A stretch of 64,000 bases of DNA, taken from contig NJFT01000214.1 in assembly GCA_002221725.1 (NCBI GenBank), positions 1 to 64,000 of the forward strand. The letters run 5' to 3'. The DNA comes from Scedosporium boydii. Taxonomy: Eukaryota; Ascomycota; Sordariomycetes; Microascales; Microascaceae. Made by a program: the position numbers and the translations under genes. Of this stretch, positions 44,300 to 56,062 are shown one piece after another. Below the pieces are notes generated by a model. It searched no databases, was not told where the DNA came from, and saw nothing but the letters and a program-made list of their open reading frames with translations. Position 1 is the first letter of the stretch, and each line of letters starts with the position of its first letter.

Positions 44300-46100
44300 C
44301 TTCCGGTATCAAGGCAACAACGTTTTTCAAGTTTTCGGACATCGAACTCTACCTCGGATACCCCTCTTCATAGAATCAATGATTTATTATAATAGTATGA
44401 GTTGTTCGTTCTTGCAAAAGCGTAAGTGAGTATTAACCAAGTTTGGTTTAGAAATGATAATATATAAATGAAAGTAAAGAGAGTTAGAATACATTTTTTC
44501 TATATCTTGTTCTAAAGCTTAATATAAAAAGTGAATAGAGATTTTTGGAAGGGACTTCATCTAACTACTTAGAGTAGGAAAGGACTTACAGACGAGAGAA
44601 TAGGATACAACTAATGAGTCCGGGCAGTATCATTCGGCTATATAATGAAGGGGTTGAAGATTAAAATGCTGAGACTAGTCTAAGAGAGCTCCAGCGAGAG
44701 TTTGATATGAGATTAGACAGCTGGATATATAAATGTATCGATCGAGAAGCAGTTTACGTAGATTTCAGAGGCACTTTCAAATATACGGCGCTGAAAACGG
44801 TGGATCTTTTAATCAATTGGGCCAGGTGTCCCCCTTTTTTTAATTCTAGAGGTAGCGTATCTGTCTGCACTCTCTAATCTCTCTGACCCAGGCAAGGAGA
44901 ACCTACCGAGGAATTTCTAAAATCAGAGATGAGGATAGTGGATACTATCAGGGCGATCTCGGAATTGCGTACTAAGTCTACCCCTAACTTATTAGAGAAG
45001 GCCGAGACTTCCTAGACTTAGGGTCCGAGGCGAAATTTCCAAGCTTCCGCAGTTGAATCTTACAAGTGGGTAATCGTAACGACGACGTATCTTACAAGAG
45101 AATGAAATAGACACTAATACTCGAAAAAGGAATCTCCTCCGGCCATCATTTCGACGGGATAGAAGAGAAATTGATAGACTTTCTCCTTTCTAGGAGTTAC
45201 TTCTTAGACTATTGTTTTAGTTATTGTAAAATAGTAATTCTTTGATAGTTCTGTTTTATGAGGATTAGGATCCTATATCTCGGTTATTCTTTTTCGCAAC
45301 GAACGTGTCTTATATTCTCGCTAGAGTACCTTTTTTCAGTTTTCTTCTTTTGGGAACTTCAACTGTCTATTCCCAGTATTGCGTCTTATTGATCTACGAA
45401 ATTGACGTTTATCAGTTTTTTATAGATTTTATAGAGACTTTATAGTGGTAATATCATAGATATACTTAAAGAGACTTGTATAGCCTACTTGCATATTATA
45501 AGTTATAATCAATAGTCTAGTATAATTCTAATAAGAAGACGTCGAACTGGTTGATCGATGAGAACTAAAGTAAGAACACACACCCGAGAAGTATTTATTT
45601 TAAACAAGAGCAGAATTAACATTACGATGTACGTATCTTTCTAAGACACCGATATATATATATAAGAGGAGATACTATTCGACTCTTTATGGTATCAAGT
45701 AATAACTATAAAAAAGATAAGTGATGAATATAGACAACTCGTGGTAATAGAACTTATGAAGATGAACTTCTTAGACTCCTCCTCTCTGTACTGTAAAAGA
45801 GAAGAAGTAAAAATAACTAGATCGGGACCTGTGGCAAAGAATAACATCCTTCTACTTAAGTGACCCACTGCGCCATATTCCTCGGAAAGAGAGAGAGCTA
45901 AATCTACCTATTTCTACTGCGAGTACACTATTCTCTATTACAAGCCGACTGAAGGCCTTCCTTGAATAAAATCCTTCACTTTCTAAATGGCTCGAAGACT
46001 TCTCATAGATACGGTGAAGGTAAGAGACATCTAGGTATGCTTATAAACTGAGACAGCAGTTTAAGAAAGAAAGAAAATATTTCTCTTATTAAGCTTGGCC
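44300..46100. repeat. AT-rich island, probable decayed (RIP-like) transposon relic
   Basis: About 1.8 kb is strikingly AT-rich with many TpA steps (some 60-base lines are near one quarter G+C) between flanks of ordinary composition. Near 44,623-44,830 a frame reads GSIIRLYNEGVED, a TAA where CAA is plausible, then NAETSLRELQREFDMRLDSWIYKCIDREA and so on for about 65 codons, as a mutated coding relic would. The family is not recognised. Borders are approximate. Confidence 0.6.
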
Positions 46101-46516
46101 TAGATCCCTCCCCCCTCCGATACAAAACCCCCTACCCCCGTGCAAGGCCCCCCTCGACGACCCTCCCTTGGCCTGCGGGCCTGTGAGACTGTCCTGGCCT
46201 AGCAGCCAACCTGCCTTTCCAGTTCAGTCATTCTTCATCACACTCTAAGTGCCTGCCTCGAGGTCTCTCCAGTGGGGTTTTCAACGAGCTTCTAGTAGAA
46301 ACTGTTCCAAAACTGTTGGCCTCGGATTTATTTCCTAAAATGTTTTAGAATGCCTGAGAATAGTGCTGAGCCAGTAGATAGGTATGTAGATAACTGCTTT
46401 GGAGAGAGATTACTGCTTTGTCGGAGCCGGGCAGCACAACCAACAACACAAACAAGACTGTGCCGCCCACTCAAGAGAATAATCAGGAGTGGCTGAGAGC
46501 CACACCGCAAAGAAGA
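46101..46516. other. C-rich patch and spacer
   Basis: A sharp change from the AT-rich island to a C-rich patch (46,105-46,165) of CCCCCC/CCCCTACCCCC runs. No gene seen. Confidence 0.4.
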
Positions 46517-46845
46517 AATGGTCCAATGGTTGTCGGAATGGTCTGATGGTCAAGTAGGACGTCGAGAAGTGGATGATCAGTCGGAATCTGCATCGTGGGA
46601 CATCACATCCAAAGAAGAGAAGAGAAATGTAAAGATAGGAAAAGAAGTAATATTGAGAAAAGAATAGTAAAGAACGTCTACCACAACAACGCTCTGGCCG
46701 ACAGGAAACAACTGATCGCTCCCAATCGCGATGCTGTCCTTCGCCTGCTTCTGCGCCGTGCTGCCTTGTCTAAGAACTAGTCTATGAAAAATGGGGGGCC
46801 ATCATCCTTTTATGTATAAGTGAGGTTCGGATGTGTGGCACATCG
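46517..46845 (+). repeat. Dispersed repeat, copy B
   Basis: Partner of the repeat at 21,945-22,245, same orientation, sharing AAATGGTCCAA, GGAATGGTC, GTAGGACGTCG, CTGCATCG, an AATCGCG block and TAAGTGAGGTT at the far end. The two copies carry many substitutions and small gaps. It lies just beyond the AT-rich island. Confidence 0.6.
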
Positions 46846-48119
46846 GGCTTCCGGTGGCGGCACCGATCAGTAATGTGGCGGCGCCGCCGCCAGTCGCCCT
46901 ATACACCAACACACTGCCACCTTGAAAAATGATACTATCACTTAGCACACTAATAAAAGAGATAATTGGAATCAAGTTTGAACTTGTTTTAACTTCTAAG
47001 CTATCAGTTATCTGCAAATATTAATTTCTATCCAGTTGAGGTTTTCTTTTTTAATAACTAAATAAGTTCCTTTAATCAGACCATGACCGGCAGCTAGGAT
47101 ATAAACTTGGATATAAAAGATTTACCTCGAATTCGCACGACGTTTCCGGAGCGTACCACCAATAGTACCCCCGAGTAGTTCACGTGGTCTTCAGAGTTAA
47201 CTAAGATTGAACTCTCCGAAAGAAGCCCGAAGCTTAGAAGAACGGCGTGGCGCTTTCCTCCGTTTCACCCGCGCATTCCCCCGTTGAGTGGAAGCTATGA
47301 ATACTCGGAGAGGCAAACCCAATCGTTGAGTGGTTCTTTCGTCCACAGAGCGCGCGAACTGACAGCGGAAGGGCTGGAGTCGGCCCCACGCACGAGCTAC
47401 TGCGCTTGCTTTCCATTTCTCTAGAATACGAGGCCCTACCAGTCGCAGGTAAAGCAATGTGCATGAAACAGTACCGGCAGTGCTCTATAAGTCCAGACCC
47501 GACACCGTGCTGAGCAACGGAAGGAAGCCTGTGCCCTGAAACCAACACCTTCAAAAAACATATCATAGTCAGCGCATCATAGTCAACGAATTTATGACAG
47601 CGTGAGACCAGCCGACGGCGTGAAGTAACGCCGAGGAATCGGAGCAACCTTTTTAATGATACCACGTTCGTATCTCGGTCCGGAAGAGTGTAGTCCGAGC
47701 CCTTTCTCGGTCCAGCCGAAGTATCATGAATTTTGCGAAGTTGAGGCGAGGCAGGAGTCGAATTCCCGTTCTTGGCTTTCCGTCTCTACAAAGGAGAGGG
47801 AAAAGACAACAAAAACGGGGACCTCCATCATTTCCTTCCCTACCAGGCCCGGAAGAAACCCTCCGGCACTGTCCAGTTTGGATACAGTTGAAGGACACTT
47901 ATGTTGCATGCAGGATGGTGTCCCGCTCCGAGGAGAGAGATCATGTACGAGCCAGGGAGCCCCGGCTCCAGAGTTTTACCATTACTACTTGTACACACTA
48001 TCTTTCTGTCAAAACGAAAGCTGTGGCGTCAATTGATTGCTGCATTACACAATTCCTTACATAACCGTTTACAAAATTCCTTGACACTCTGAATGCGCAG
48101 CATTTACACAGACAAAATC
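46846..48119. other. Intergenic, no gene seen
   Basis: About 1.3 kb. Overlapping frames of 85-145 codons lie on both strands near 47.2-48.1 kb without motifs or splice structure. It ends at the 3' side of the membrane-protein gene. Confidence 0.35.
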
Positions 48120-49393
48120 TTACTGCGTCTTCTTTTCCTCGCCAACCTCCTCCGCAAGCGCCGCCTTATCCCTATCCCAGAACTCCCAAAGAAGCGCCGC
48201 ACCAGGACCGACCAACACACTCTTCAGCAAAACTTTGAAAACCGTGATCGCAGCAGCCGAGATCCCATACGCCGATCCCGACAAATACGTTACCAAGAAG
48301 AACAGTCCCGCGCATCCGCTGTAGAAGTCGTATTGGAGAAGCGTGAGTGCGCCCTCAGCCATCGAGCCGACCTGACGAGGCGAGACGACGGACATGGGCA
48401 CGAAGACAATCTGCCAGTTGATGGAGCTGACGTTGGCGACCTTGAAAATCGTCTTGACGGCCTCCGGGACGAACGTGAAAGCGATCACGGAGACGTGGAT
48501 AACTTGCGCCATGTAGATTGTTTGGGAATATATCTCCTTTGCGTCTCCGAGGCTCGCGGCGGACGATGACGCGGGTTTTGCGAGAGCGAACTTGCGGACC
48601 ACGACGGTGAAGACTTGGTGCCAGATGCCCACCATGGCCGGGAATATTTGCCAGAGGGCGAGGAAAATCTGCTGCTGATCGATCGAAATGATGCGAGGGG
48701 CTGGGAGCGCCGGCAGGATCGTGGGGACTACGAGGCCGAGGATAATGGCGGGTAGAGTAGCGTACACCTTGATGGTGTCCATCGATAGCAAGTCTACCCT
48801 GTTTTGTCCGGCCGGCTGTTTCGCGAGCGGCGAGAGCCAGATGTAGAGGGCGCAGTAGACGGGGATTGTGATTCCAAAGGGGATCAACTGGTAGAGTGTT
48901 CCCCAAATGATCGGGCTGGGTTCAATCGCCAAGTTAGCACACATCCCCGCCCGCGCGTATTTTCTTCATTTTTTTTCCCCCTCCCCTCCCTTTCCTTTGC
49001 TTTCCTTTCTTCCCCCTTCAGTTCGTGGATTACTTACTAGAAGAAAATAGTGCCCTTATTTCCCTTCCTCAGCCCCTCAAGCATGAGGATACTGTGCAGC
49101 GCAATCGCCTGCCCGGCAAAATAGATAGAGAAGAAGGGAAGCGCCGGAAGCTGGCCCGTCACGCAGGGGTAAAAGAATTTAACAAGCTGGACCAGAACGT
49201 AATCCAGTCCGGCGACGCCGGTAAAGTGGGTGCGCGCCGGAATGTCGGTGTCGGGCAGGACGGCGATCTCTCGCGAGGTGTACGCGTTGAACTTATCGCC
49301 CCAGCCATTGCGAGCGGTGAGGCCGATGATGGAGAAGTATCCGAAGGCGGAGATGGCGACGAGGATCGCCGTCGCGGCGATGCGGGAGGCCAT
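48120..49393 (-). CDS. Uncharacterised fungal polytopic membrane protein
   Basis: Exons 49393-49038 and 48915-48120 (122-nt intron with donor GTAAGT, branch GCTAAC, acceptor CCCAG) give 383 aa. About eight membrane segments are visible: residues 4-27, 65-80, 84-106, 119-142, 160-182, 193-215, 243-262, and two between about 305 and 352. Between segments 1 and 2 is a conserved-looking loop (GWGDKFNAYTSREIAVLPDTD). The C-terminus is charged (DRDKAALAEEVGEEKKTQ). Similar multi-pass proteins occur across ascomycetes without a defined role. No transporter signature, catalytic motif or signal for an organelle stands out. The first Met at 49471 in the same frame would add a hydrophobic-poor leader. 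49393 is preferred because it directly precedes segment 1. Confidence 0.8.
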
Positions 49394-50023
49394 GATTTTA
49401 TTGGTTTGCGCCCGCGATCTGACGATGGGATCAATGAGGGGGAGGAAGTGGAAGGCGGGACGGAACGTCAATGGAGGTGCCCTGGGGGATCCTTTTATTT
49501 AATTACTCCAATGGCTGCTTTGACCTTTCAATGGAATGATCTATCAATCCGCCTAGAATCGGATTGGGCAGTTCAACACGTCGCGACGCAGCATCTAGTC
49601 TCGCCAAGGGAGGAGGACGAGATGATGACTAGCGCCAGTTAGGAAGGAGCTTCCTGAATGAGATCACCACTCCGAATCCAGGACTCCATCACGTGACATT
49701 CCCAAATATCACATGACTTTGCGATGAGATCCTTGCCTGTTGGTTTGATCCCGTGATGTGAAGCAGAAGAAGCAGTTCCTTATCACGTGAGTAACACTTC
49801 CTGAGAACTTCGCATCCTCCTCCTGACTTCATCTCTCGTTTTGTACTCTTTGGATCCATTTTTCCTGCCTTTTTTTTTTTTTTCTTCTAATTTAAATCTT
49901 TATTCTCTTTCATTAACTTTGCACTTCGGCGGTTGTTGCATGTGATCCCGCCGTTTCGACTGAGTCTGCCTGCGAGCGTGTGAATTGAAGAAGCGGCGAT
50001 CGAGGGGACGGATTGCTAGAGGT
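49394..50023. other. Upstream region of the membrane-protein gene
   Basis: About 630 bases with several CACGTGA/CACGTGAC-like motifs (near 49,690, 49,708 and 49,794), which resemble basic helix-loop-helix E-box sites. A T-rich run is at 49,871-49,884. No gene seen. Confidence 0.45.
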
Positions 50024-50541
50024 TCAGCCATCGTCCTCGCCAACCAGTTCCATCCCCTCAAAGAGGTCTATCCAGTCGTCCAATCTCTCACGAATAAATC
50101 TCTCGAGACCCCATGGCTCTGATGAAAGACAGTCCATTTCCCCATCCCACAAATACACGTCTGCCTCGACGATCTCATCTGGCTCCCCATCGCGGAAGAG
50201 AGTCACGGCGACAAGGGTAGGTTTATAGGATTCGCCTCCAACTTTTTTCGTTGCGAAGAGGTTTCGAGATCGACGAGATATCCTTGTATCGACGAGTTGT
50301 CGTGTTTGACGGCCGCGGGGTAGTCTCGGTGATGGATGGCGAACCGGGCATATCCATCAATGCGGGCAGGGTATGCGATTCTCGAAGCGAGGGGGGTATT
50401 GGAAGCGTCGCCGGATAATGCCCAGGCGAGAAGTGGTTTGGCGCATAGTGTGCCGTACATGAAGAAGGGGCGTGGCTTTGTGGTTGTTGGATGCGGAGGT
50501 GTCGGTTTTTTGCCATTGTCAGTCTTCATTGAAGATGCCAT
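50024..50541 (-). pseudogene. AIG2/gamma-glutamylcyclotransferase-like gene with a frameshift
   Basis: From the ATG at 50541 the frame gives KPRPFFMYGTLCAKPLLAWALSG, the YGTL nucleotide-like loop of the cyclotransferase/AIG2 fold. It continues through RIDGYARFAIHHRDYPAAV and QGYLVDLETSSQRKKLE, then runs off. From about 50,240 a second frame continues the family exactly: GESYKPTLVAVTLFRDGEPDEIVEADVYLW...LSSEPWGLERFIRERLDDWIDLFEGMEL, ending at 50024. The break falls in the conserved L-x-x-F-E-G-E-x-Y stretch around the catalytic acidic residue. The sequence TTG GAG GCG AAT is one G short of TTG GAG GGC GAA (or lacks about ten bases). Intact, it would be about 172 aa, acting on gamma-glutamyl amines or glutathione-like substrates. 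Confidence 0.72.
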
Positions 50542-53500
50542 GTTGTTGGTGACTGCATTGGATGGGCGAGCCCACACTCGATGGTATATGGCTGTTTCGA
50601 AGTTGAGCAGGCGGAGGACACTCGGAATTGTGAAGAAGGAAGAATCGCTCACCGACGTGGACAAGAGAGAGGAGACTTTTCTCGCTGGTTCTATCAAGGC
50701 AGCCATAGATACTACGGGATTCAACCCAGTTGGGTGTGTTCACATGTTAAAATCAGACTAACTGCATATTTAGGTAACGTGGAAGTCGTGATGAGGTTGA
50801 GGCCGCGCCTATGGCCGTATCATTTGGAACACCAATGTAGCCAACCGAGGCCGTGATAGTCAATCCGATTCTGCAATCATCAAATTTGGCCAAGTATGCA
50901 AGTAGTGACGAAAGCGACAACCTAAGGATTGATAACTTCACATCCGTTCCAAAGCACAAGGCGATTGAATGGAGCCATCATGAGGAGACCGCGGGCCTGG
51001 TCCAACAGATGCCACCCGGCGGAGTAACCCCATCGCGCATCTTTCATTTTATTGGAAAGCCCCGGAAGAATGAGAGGAAGTTGCCGCTGCATTAGAGAAC
51101 TTGTATAAAGATATCGGCGGCGATTGATCTGGCGGCATCGGAGGAGGAAATGGTGTGGAAAGCAATTGTCGCGGCATCCGACTTCGTTGATATGATGCAC
51201 TGTTTTACGGTCATCGAAGAGTCGAAGTCGCAAAGATGTGAATCGCGTTTAACCTCTCCGTGAGACAATACACAAGGTAATCCGCCAACTCCTTGTATCC
51301 CCTCTCCGGGTCCTCGTTGTGAGACTTGTACGAGGTAGGCATCCCCTAACACAGGACGCCCTTCTGGCCCAGTGTTACCTAGTTTCAACCTTCCGCCGTA
51401 CCCGAGTGGAACCGCCCCATGGCTAGGATTGGAAATTGTTGCGTCGCCCTGGGGTTGGCAGAGTACGGTCTGGCGTGGCTACCCAGGCCCAGGCATAACC
51501 GAACTCATCCCCCAAGTTCATTTTTCCTTGCCGATCAGTGGAGGCCCAAGGGCGGCATTCTTCCGCGACCGGCAAGCATGAGGTAATTGAGGGCATTGGC
51601 TCTGGCCCTATGGATCTACCTCGCTCTCTTGTTTCCTTTCATCCCCTATGGGACTATCAGTGTCCTTTGCTTCTTCCACCGCTCCATCCAGCATCATATG
51701 TTGGGGGGCACACTGGATTGTGAGGAAAGAGCATCTCCATCATCTCAAAAATGTGACAGAAAATTGACCAAAGATGAATCAAAGATTAATAAGAATGCTC
51801 CTTCTGCCTGGGTGGGATGGAATGGGAAATTAAGGTTACAGCGGGCCCAGATTCATGCGTGATGGCCAAGACTTGGTAGCGTCGATTGGATTTTGCTTCC
51901 ATTCACGCGGTCTGGTTGTAGATGCATGTCTCACCCAACTCAAGAAGGTTCCCGAATTCGAAATCCGGGGATTCTTACGAAGCACCTATGTAGTAGAGTG
52001 TGTCTCCACTCTGATTCATTCTCGAGTCGAAGCAACCTGGATTTCCCTGGCATCAGATCTATGTAGGGACGGACATACACACTTCCAGCGGGCACTTGGA
52101 GGGAATCAGCACTGAAGCCAAAGCCAAGGTCATTGTGTCCAGGGACAATTGGCCCCATCTTCCTTGACTATTCGCCGCACTTTGGCCTTTCGTCGCAAGC
52201 AGTGCTGCCGGCCCAGAGCGGTACTAGAAATGCCCATGGTCCGGATATCCCCCAGAATATCTATCTGTTGTTCTGGTGTTTATTTATTGCTGATACAGGC
52301 GATATCCGATATGGGGATGTACGAAGTAATCGCCGCGAGTCAGTGTGATGGTGGTGCTCGGCATCGGGTGAACCGAGAGTCCGACTCGAGCAACTTGCCC
52401 TCACTCCACATTTTCACGGTCGCGTTCGCCAAAATTCACGTCAAGGGTCGCGTGCATTTCTAAGCTTTGTATTGCAGGCAATTAATGCTGGTGCTAGGTA
52501 GCACAAGCACGCTCAACCTCGGTAATCGTTTCTGGCTTCGCATCACTAGACTCAACCGAAAACACTGAAAGACCAGTGTCGTGCCTTGCACTCCTGAAGA
52601 GGGACTTTTCCGCATGGCCTGACCGGTCATTGGGAGTGGGGCACAGCTCGATACTAATTTAGGGGGGGTGGGGAGGGAGGCGGGGGAGGGAGGCGGTGTA
52701 GTGGCTGGTGCTGTTCTCCTGTGCCATTCGTGGAGGAGAAACAGAAGAAAAGAAAGAAACAGAAGAAGACCCCAACCTCCTCAAGGATGCCTGGAAGTGG
52801 GCCAAGTGATGTGATGAGAACACCCATTACAGACGAGGGTCCGGAGCTCGGGTAACACAGGAATTGCGAATAGTGAGACATGGGGGAGAAGAAATGAGAA
52901 GCTAATCTCGGATTCTCTTCCCTTTGAGATAACGTGCATGCCTGGTGGTGCAACATGGCCCCGAAAAAAAGCCTAACAAATGTTAGGTTGTGGGCTCACC
53001 ACCAGTGGGGACCATCTCTCTGTGTCTTGGCATGCGCCCTTTATGTGCGAGGTAATCTTCAGGGTGCCATTTCTAAGTCCCCCAAATCTCCCAAACTCAC
53101 CTTACTCTTGCGGAATCTCTCAGGCCGCCACATTTGTCGAACCAAGCTGGCGCTTTGGTCTAGCCGCTCGGCACGCCCGGAATCTGGATGAGGCGTTTTA
53201 GCAGGTGTGGTCGAGAGAGTACTTAATGTCGTGGAGCGTCCTTCGTAGATTTTTTCCTTCCCTGGAACAAGGAATCCTGCATTAGCAACTTTACTCAACC
53301 GTGGAGGGGGCAGGGGTTTTACGGAGCGAGCGCTCTTTTTCGTACGAGCGGAACGCTAGATTTCTAAGGAGTGGAGGCCAAAGTCTCGGCCGATGTGCTA
53401 GTGAGCATGGGGGAGGCGACCGCTGTTCTGTGGAGTGACGTCGGGATCCTTCCTTTGTCCCATTTTGTCCCTTTGTTGCGCTTTGGAGGGAAAAACTTCT

Positions 53501-54215
53501 CGTGCAAAGGTACAAAGCCATACCGTATCCACAATATGGAGACCTTTCATACCCCTCGGGCTTAAGCTCTGGGCCACAAAACGCGAGATGCAATTTCCCC
53601 TGGGTGCACTGGGACGATGGCTACGCCCAATCAGCACGGTCCCCGATATCTTGGCAGTCAGGGCTTTGCTCCCGCCTTAAGCCTGTCTCGGACAGATGTG
53701 TAACCCTAACCGCGCTAGGCCACATTGTGGCTGCACTGTCCTGCACGCATCATCGAATCCAAGTCTGGTCCCGGTGCTTGGCTCATCAAAGATCAGGGCT
53801 TGACCTCCTCGGACCTAGTTCACGGTTGCTGCCTCTGCTGTATGGACTCTTGCGAATGGACAGGCATGCAGGGGAGTCCCCCCTCCCCCCCTTTCCCCTG
53901 GTACCTGGTTAACGCCAACAGCGTCATTTCCAGTTATCATGTTGGTCCCGCTAGTGGTTCTTCTGAACTGAGGTGGTAATAGGCTCCATTGGTGCCAACC
54001 AACAGAAGATGGATGCCCGGAATAGGCTTGGGGGCAAGGGGACCCACGGAAAAGAGGGAGAAGAGGGAAAGAGAAAGGAGGCATATAACTAGTAGATACA
54101 CCAGTGTTTCTCTCTGAATCAAGTGATGATCGACTTTCGTTGAATCCCACCACCTACGCTCATTTTTGTGTATTTTATGCTTTTTTTTTTGGCTAAAGAT
54201 TTTCCTTTCTTAGCC
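50542..54215. other. 3.7-kb gene-poor stretch
   Basis: No open frame above 145 codons and no recognisable motif on either strand. It contains a G-rich patch near 52,661-52,695 (GGGGGGGTGGGGAGGGAGG) followed by mixed purine tracts. It holds promoters of the flanking genes and nothing else I can name. Confidence 0.35.
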
Positions 54216-55359
54216 ATGTCCACTCGTTATCTACTCGCCGGGCTTCTTGCCGGCGCCGCCGCTTCGCCATTCGCTAATCTCGAGTCACGAACACTACCCT
54301 TTGGCTCGCTCATCTACAGTTGTACGGTGCCGAACACGGTCGCGCTGACATTCGACGATGGACCTTTCGATTACACCGATCATGTCCTCGATCTGTTCGA
54401 CCAATATGATGCGAAGGCCACTTTCTTTCTTAATGGGCATAACTGGGGATACATGACCGATCACGCCGATACAGTCGTTCGAATGATCAACGAAGGTCAC
54501 CAAGTCGGTTCTCATACGTACGTCGAAACGATGCTCTCTTCTCATTCCTCTACGACAAGCCGACGGCCTCTTGGCCACATGCTTAAGAGAGAGGTGTTAA
54601 TTTGATGTTTTAATGGACAAATGCTTATCGTGAAACCGTGGCAACAGTTGGAGCCACCCCGATCTAGCACAGCTCACCCCCGAGCAAGTCACCGACCAGA
54701 TGATCGAACTCGAACACGCCTTCATTGAAGTCATCGGCAAAATCCCCACGTACATGCGCCCTCCTTACTTCAGCTACAACAGCGAGACGCTCCGAGTCCT
54801 CGGCGACCTCGGCTACTACGTAATCCACGCCAATATCGACACCCTCGACTGGTCGTTCCAAGACGTATGTAAGATCAACACGAGCATCGATCTATTCGTC
54901 GAAGGCATCACGAACGGCGGATCGATTGTCCTGGCTCACGACGTCCATGCCCTCACGGCTTATACCCTGGTTCCTGCTATGCTTGAGGCGGTTAAGCTTC
55001 GTGGCCTTCGAGGTTGGTTACTCTTTCGCTCAACCCCCCCGGGGCAATTCTTTTTTTTTTCCTTTTCCCTCTTCGCCTGCTCACTCCTGATTCTAGCCGT
55101 GACTGTCGGCGAATGCCTTGGCGATCCCCAAGCGAACTGGTACCGAGACAGCCGCGACGGCACTACCCCACCCGGCACCGGCGAACCCCAACCACCCACC
55201 GGCGGCGTGCATCCTGATGGCATCTGCGGCGGACCAAACAAGTATTTCTGCGGTGTCGAAGGCTATCCATGCTGCAGTCAGTATGGCTATTGCGGTGCTA
55301 GTATCGACCATTGCGGCGCAGGATGTAATCCCGCGTTCGGCACTTGCGGCTTTTCGTGA
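54216..55359 (+). CDS. Secreted chitin deacetylase (CE4) with C-terminal CBM18
   Basis: Exons 54216-54517, 54648-55012 and 55097-55359 give 309 aa. Residues 1-17 are a signal peptide. The NodB domain (about 40-225) has all five motifs: TFDDGP with metal Asp48, HTWSH with His100 and His104, RPPYFSYN at 138-145, DTLDWS at 165-170, and IVLAHDVH with the catalytic His. A Pro/Thr linker (245-260) leads to a hevein-like chitin-binding module with eight cysteines from C266 to C306 (CGGPNKYFC...PCCSQYGYCG). It removes N-acetyl groups from chitin oligomers or wall chitin, either to remodel the cell's own wall or to hide chitin from plant receptors. The intron before the linker contains a T-run. An upstream GTG frame start is ignored. 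Confidence 0.92.
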
Positions 55360-56062
55360 GGTGAGGGCGTCATATCATTATAGACGGGGGTTGTCACTTT
55401 CTAGATGTAGCATATTATAATACCCGAGGGGCTGTTAATATGGGCGGCTTTTGCTCTTTAATTGGTCACTCGGCTTTTGGTTATCTCTACTTTTGGCCAC
55501 GTTAATGTCTCGGATCTATTTCGCCGTGAGCTAGGGTTAGGGTTGGAGAGTATGCATTTTGCTCTTGTGTTTGGGTTGGCGCACGGCAAGCGGAATTGAC
55601 ACACTGAGATCATTATTATTCAATCACGAACCACTCACACCAGTACACTAGTAGCTAAAAACCTCTAAAACCCAATGCCATGGAGTCAAACCTTATTCGC
55701 TGCTTCATCTTGCAGACTCTGTCTCGATGACACCAAGGGAAGACAAAGTTTCGGATGCCTGGACACGAGGAAAACCTTCCAGGAGAGCCAAACCCAACAT
55801 GGAGATCCTATTCGAGCAAAAAGAGAAACATAAAGATCCATGTTGGAAACGAATAACCATAAGCTGCAACCCTAACGTCCTACTCAGTGAACCGCAAGGG
55901 CTGTCATCAGATGATCGATGGGCGCTATATGATTGCAAGGTCATACATAATCCGGCGTGCTTTCTTCCAAATTCCAACTTGATCCGGTCCTGTTCCTCCA
56001 CTTCTTTGCATCTTGCGTCTTCATACCGAAAAGCCACAAGCTCTTTATCAGCAAAGTTAACA
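55360..56062. other. Intergenic between deacetylase and first BTB-like gene
   Basis: The frame of the BTB-like gene extends upstream to an ATG at 55727, but its translation (polar, no motif) does not align with the paralog's start, so I treat it as 5' flank. No other feature seen. Confidence 0.4.
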
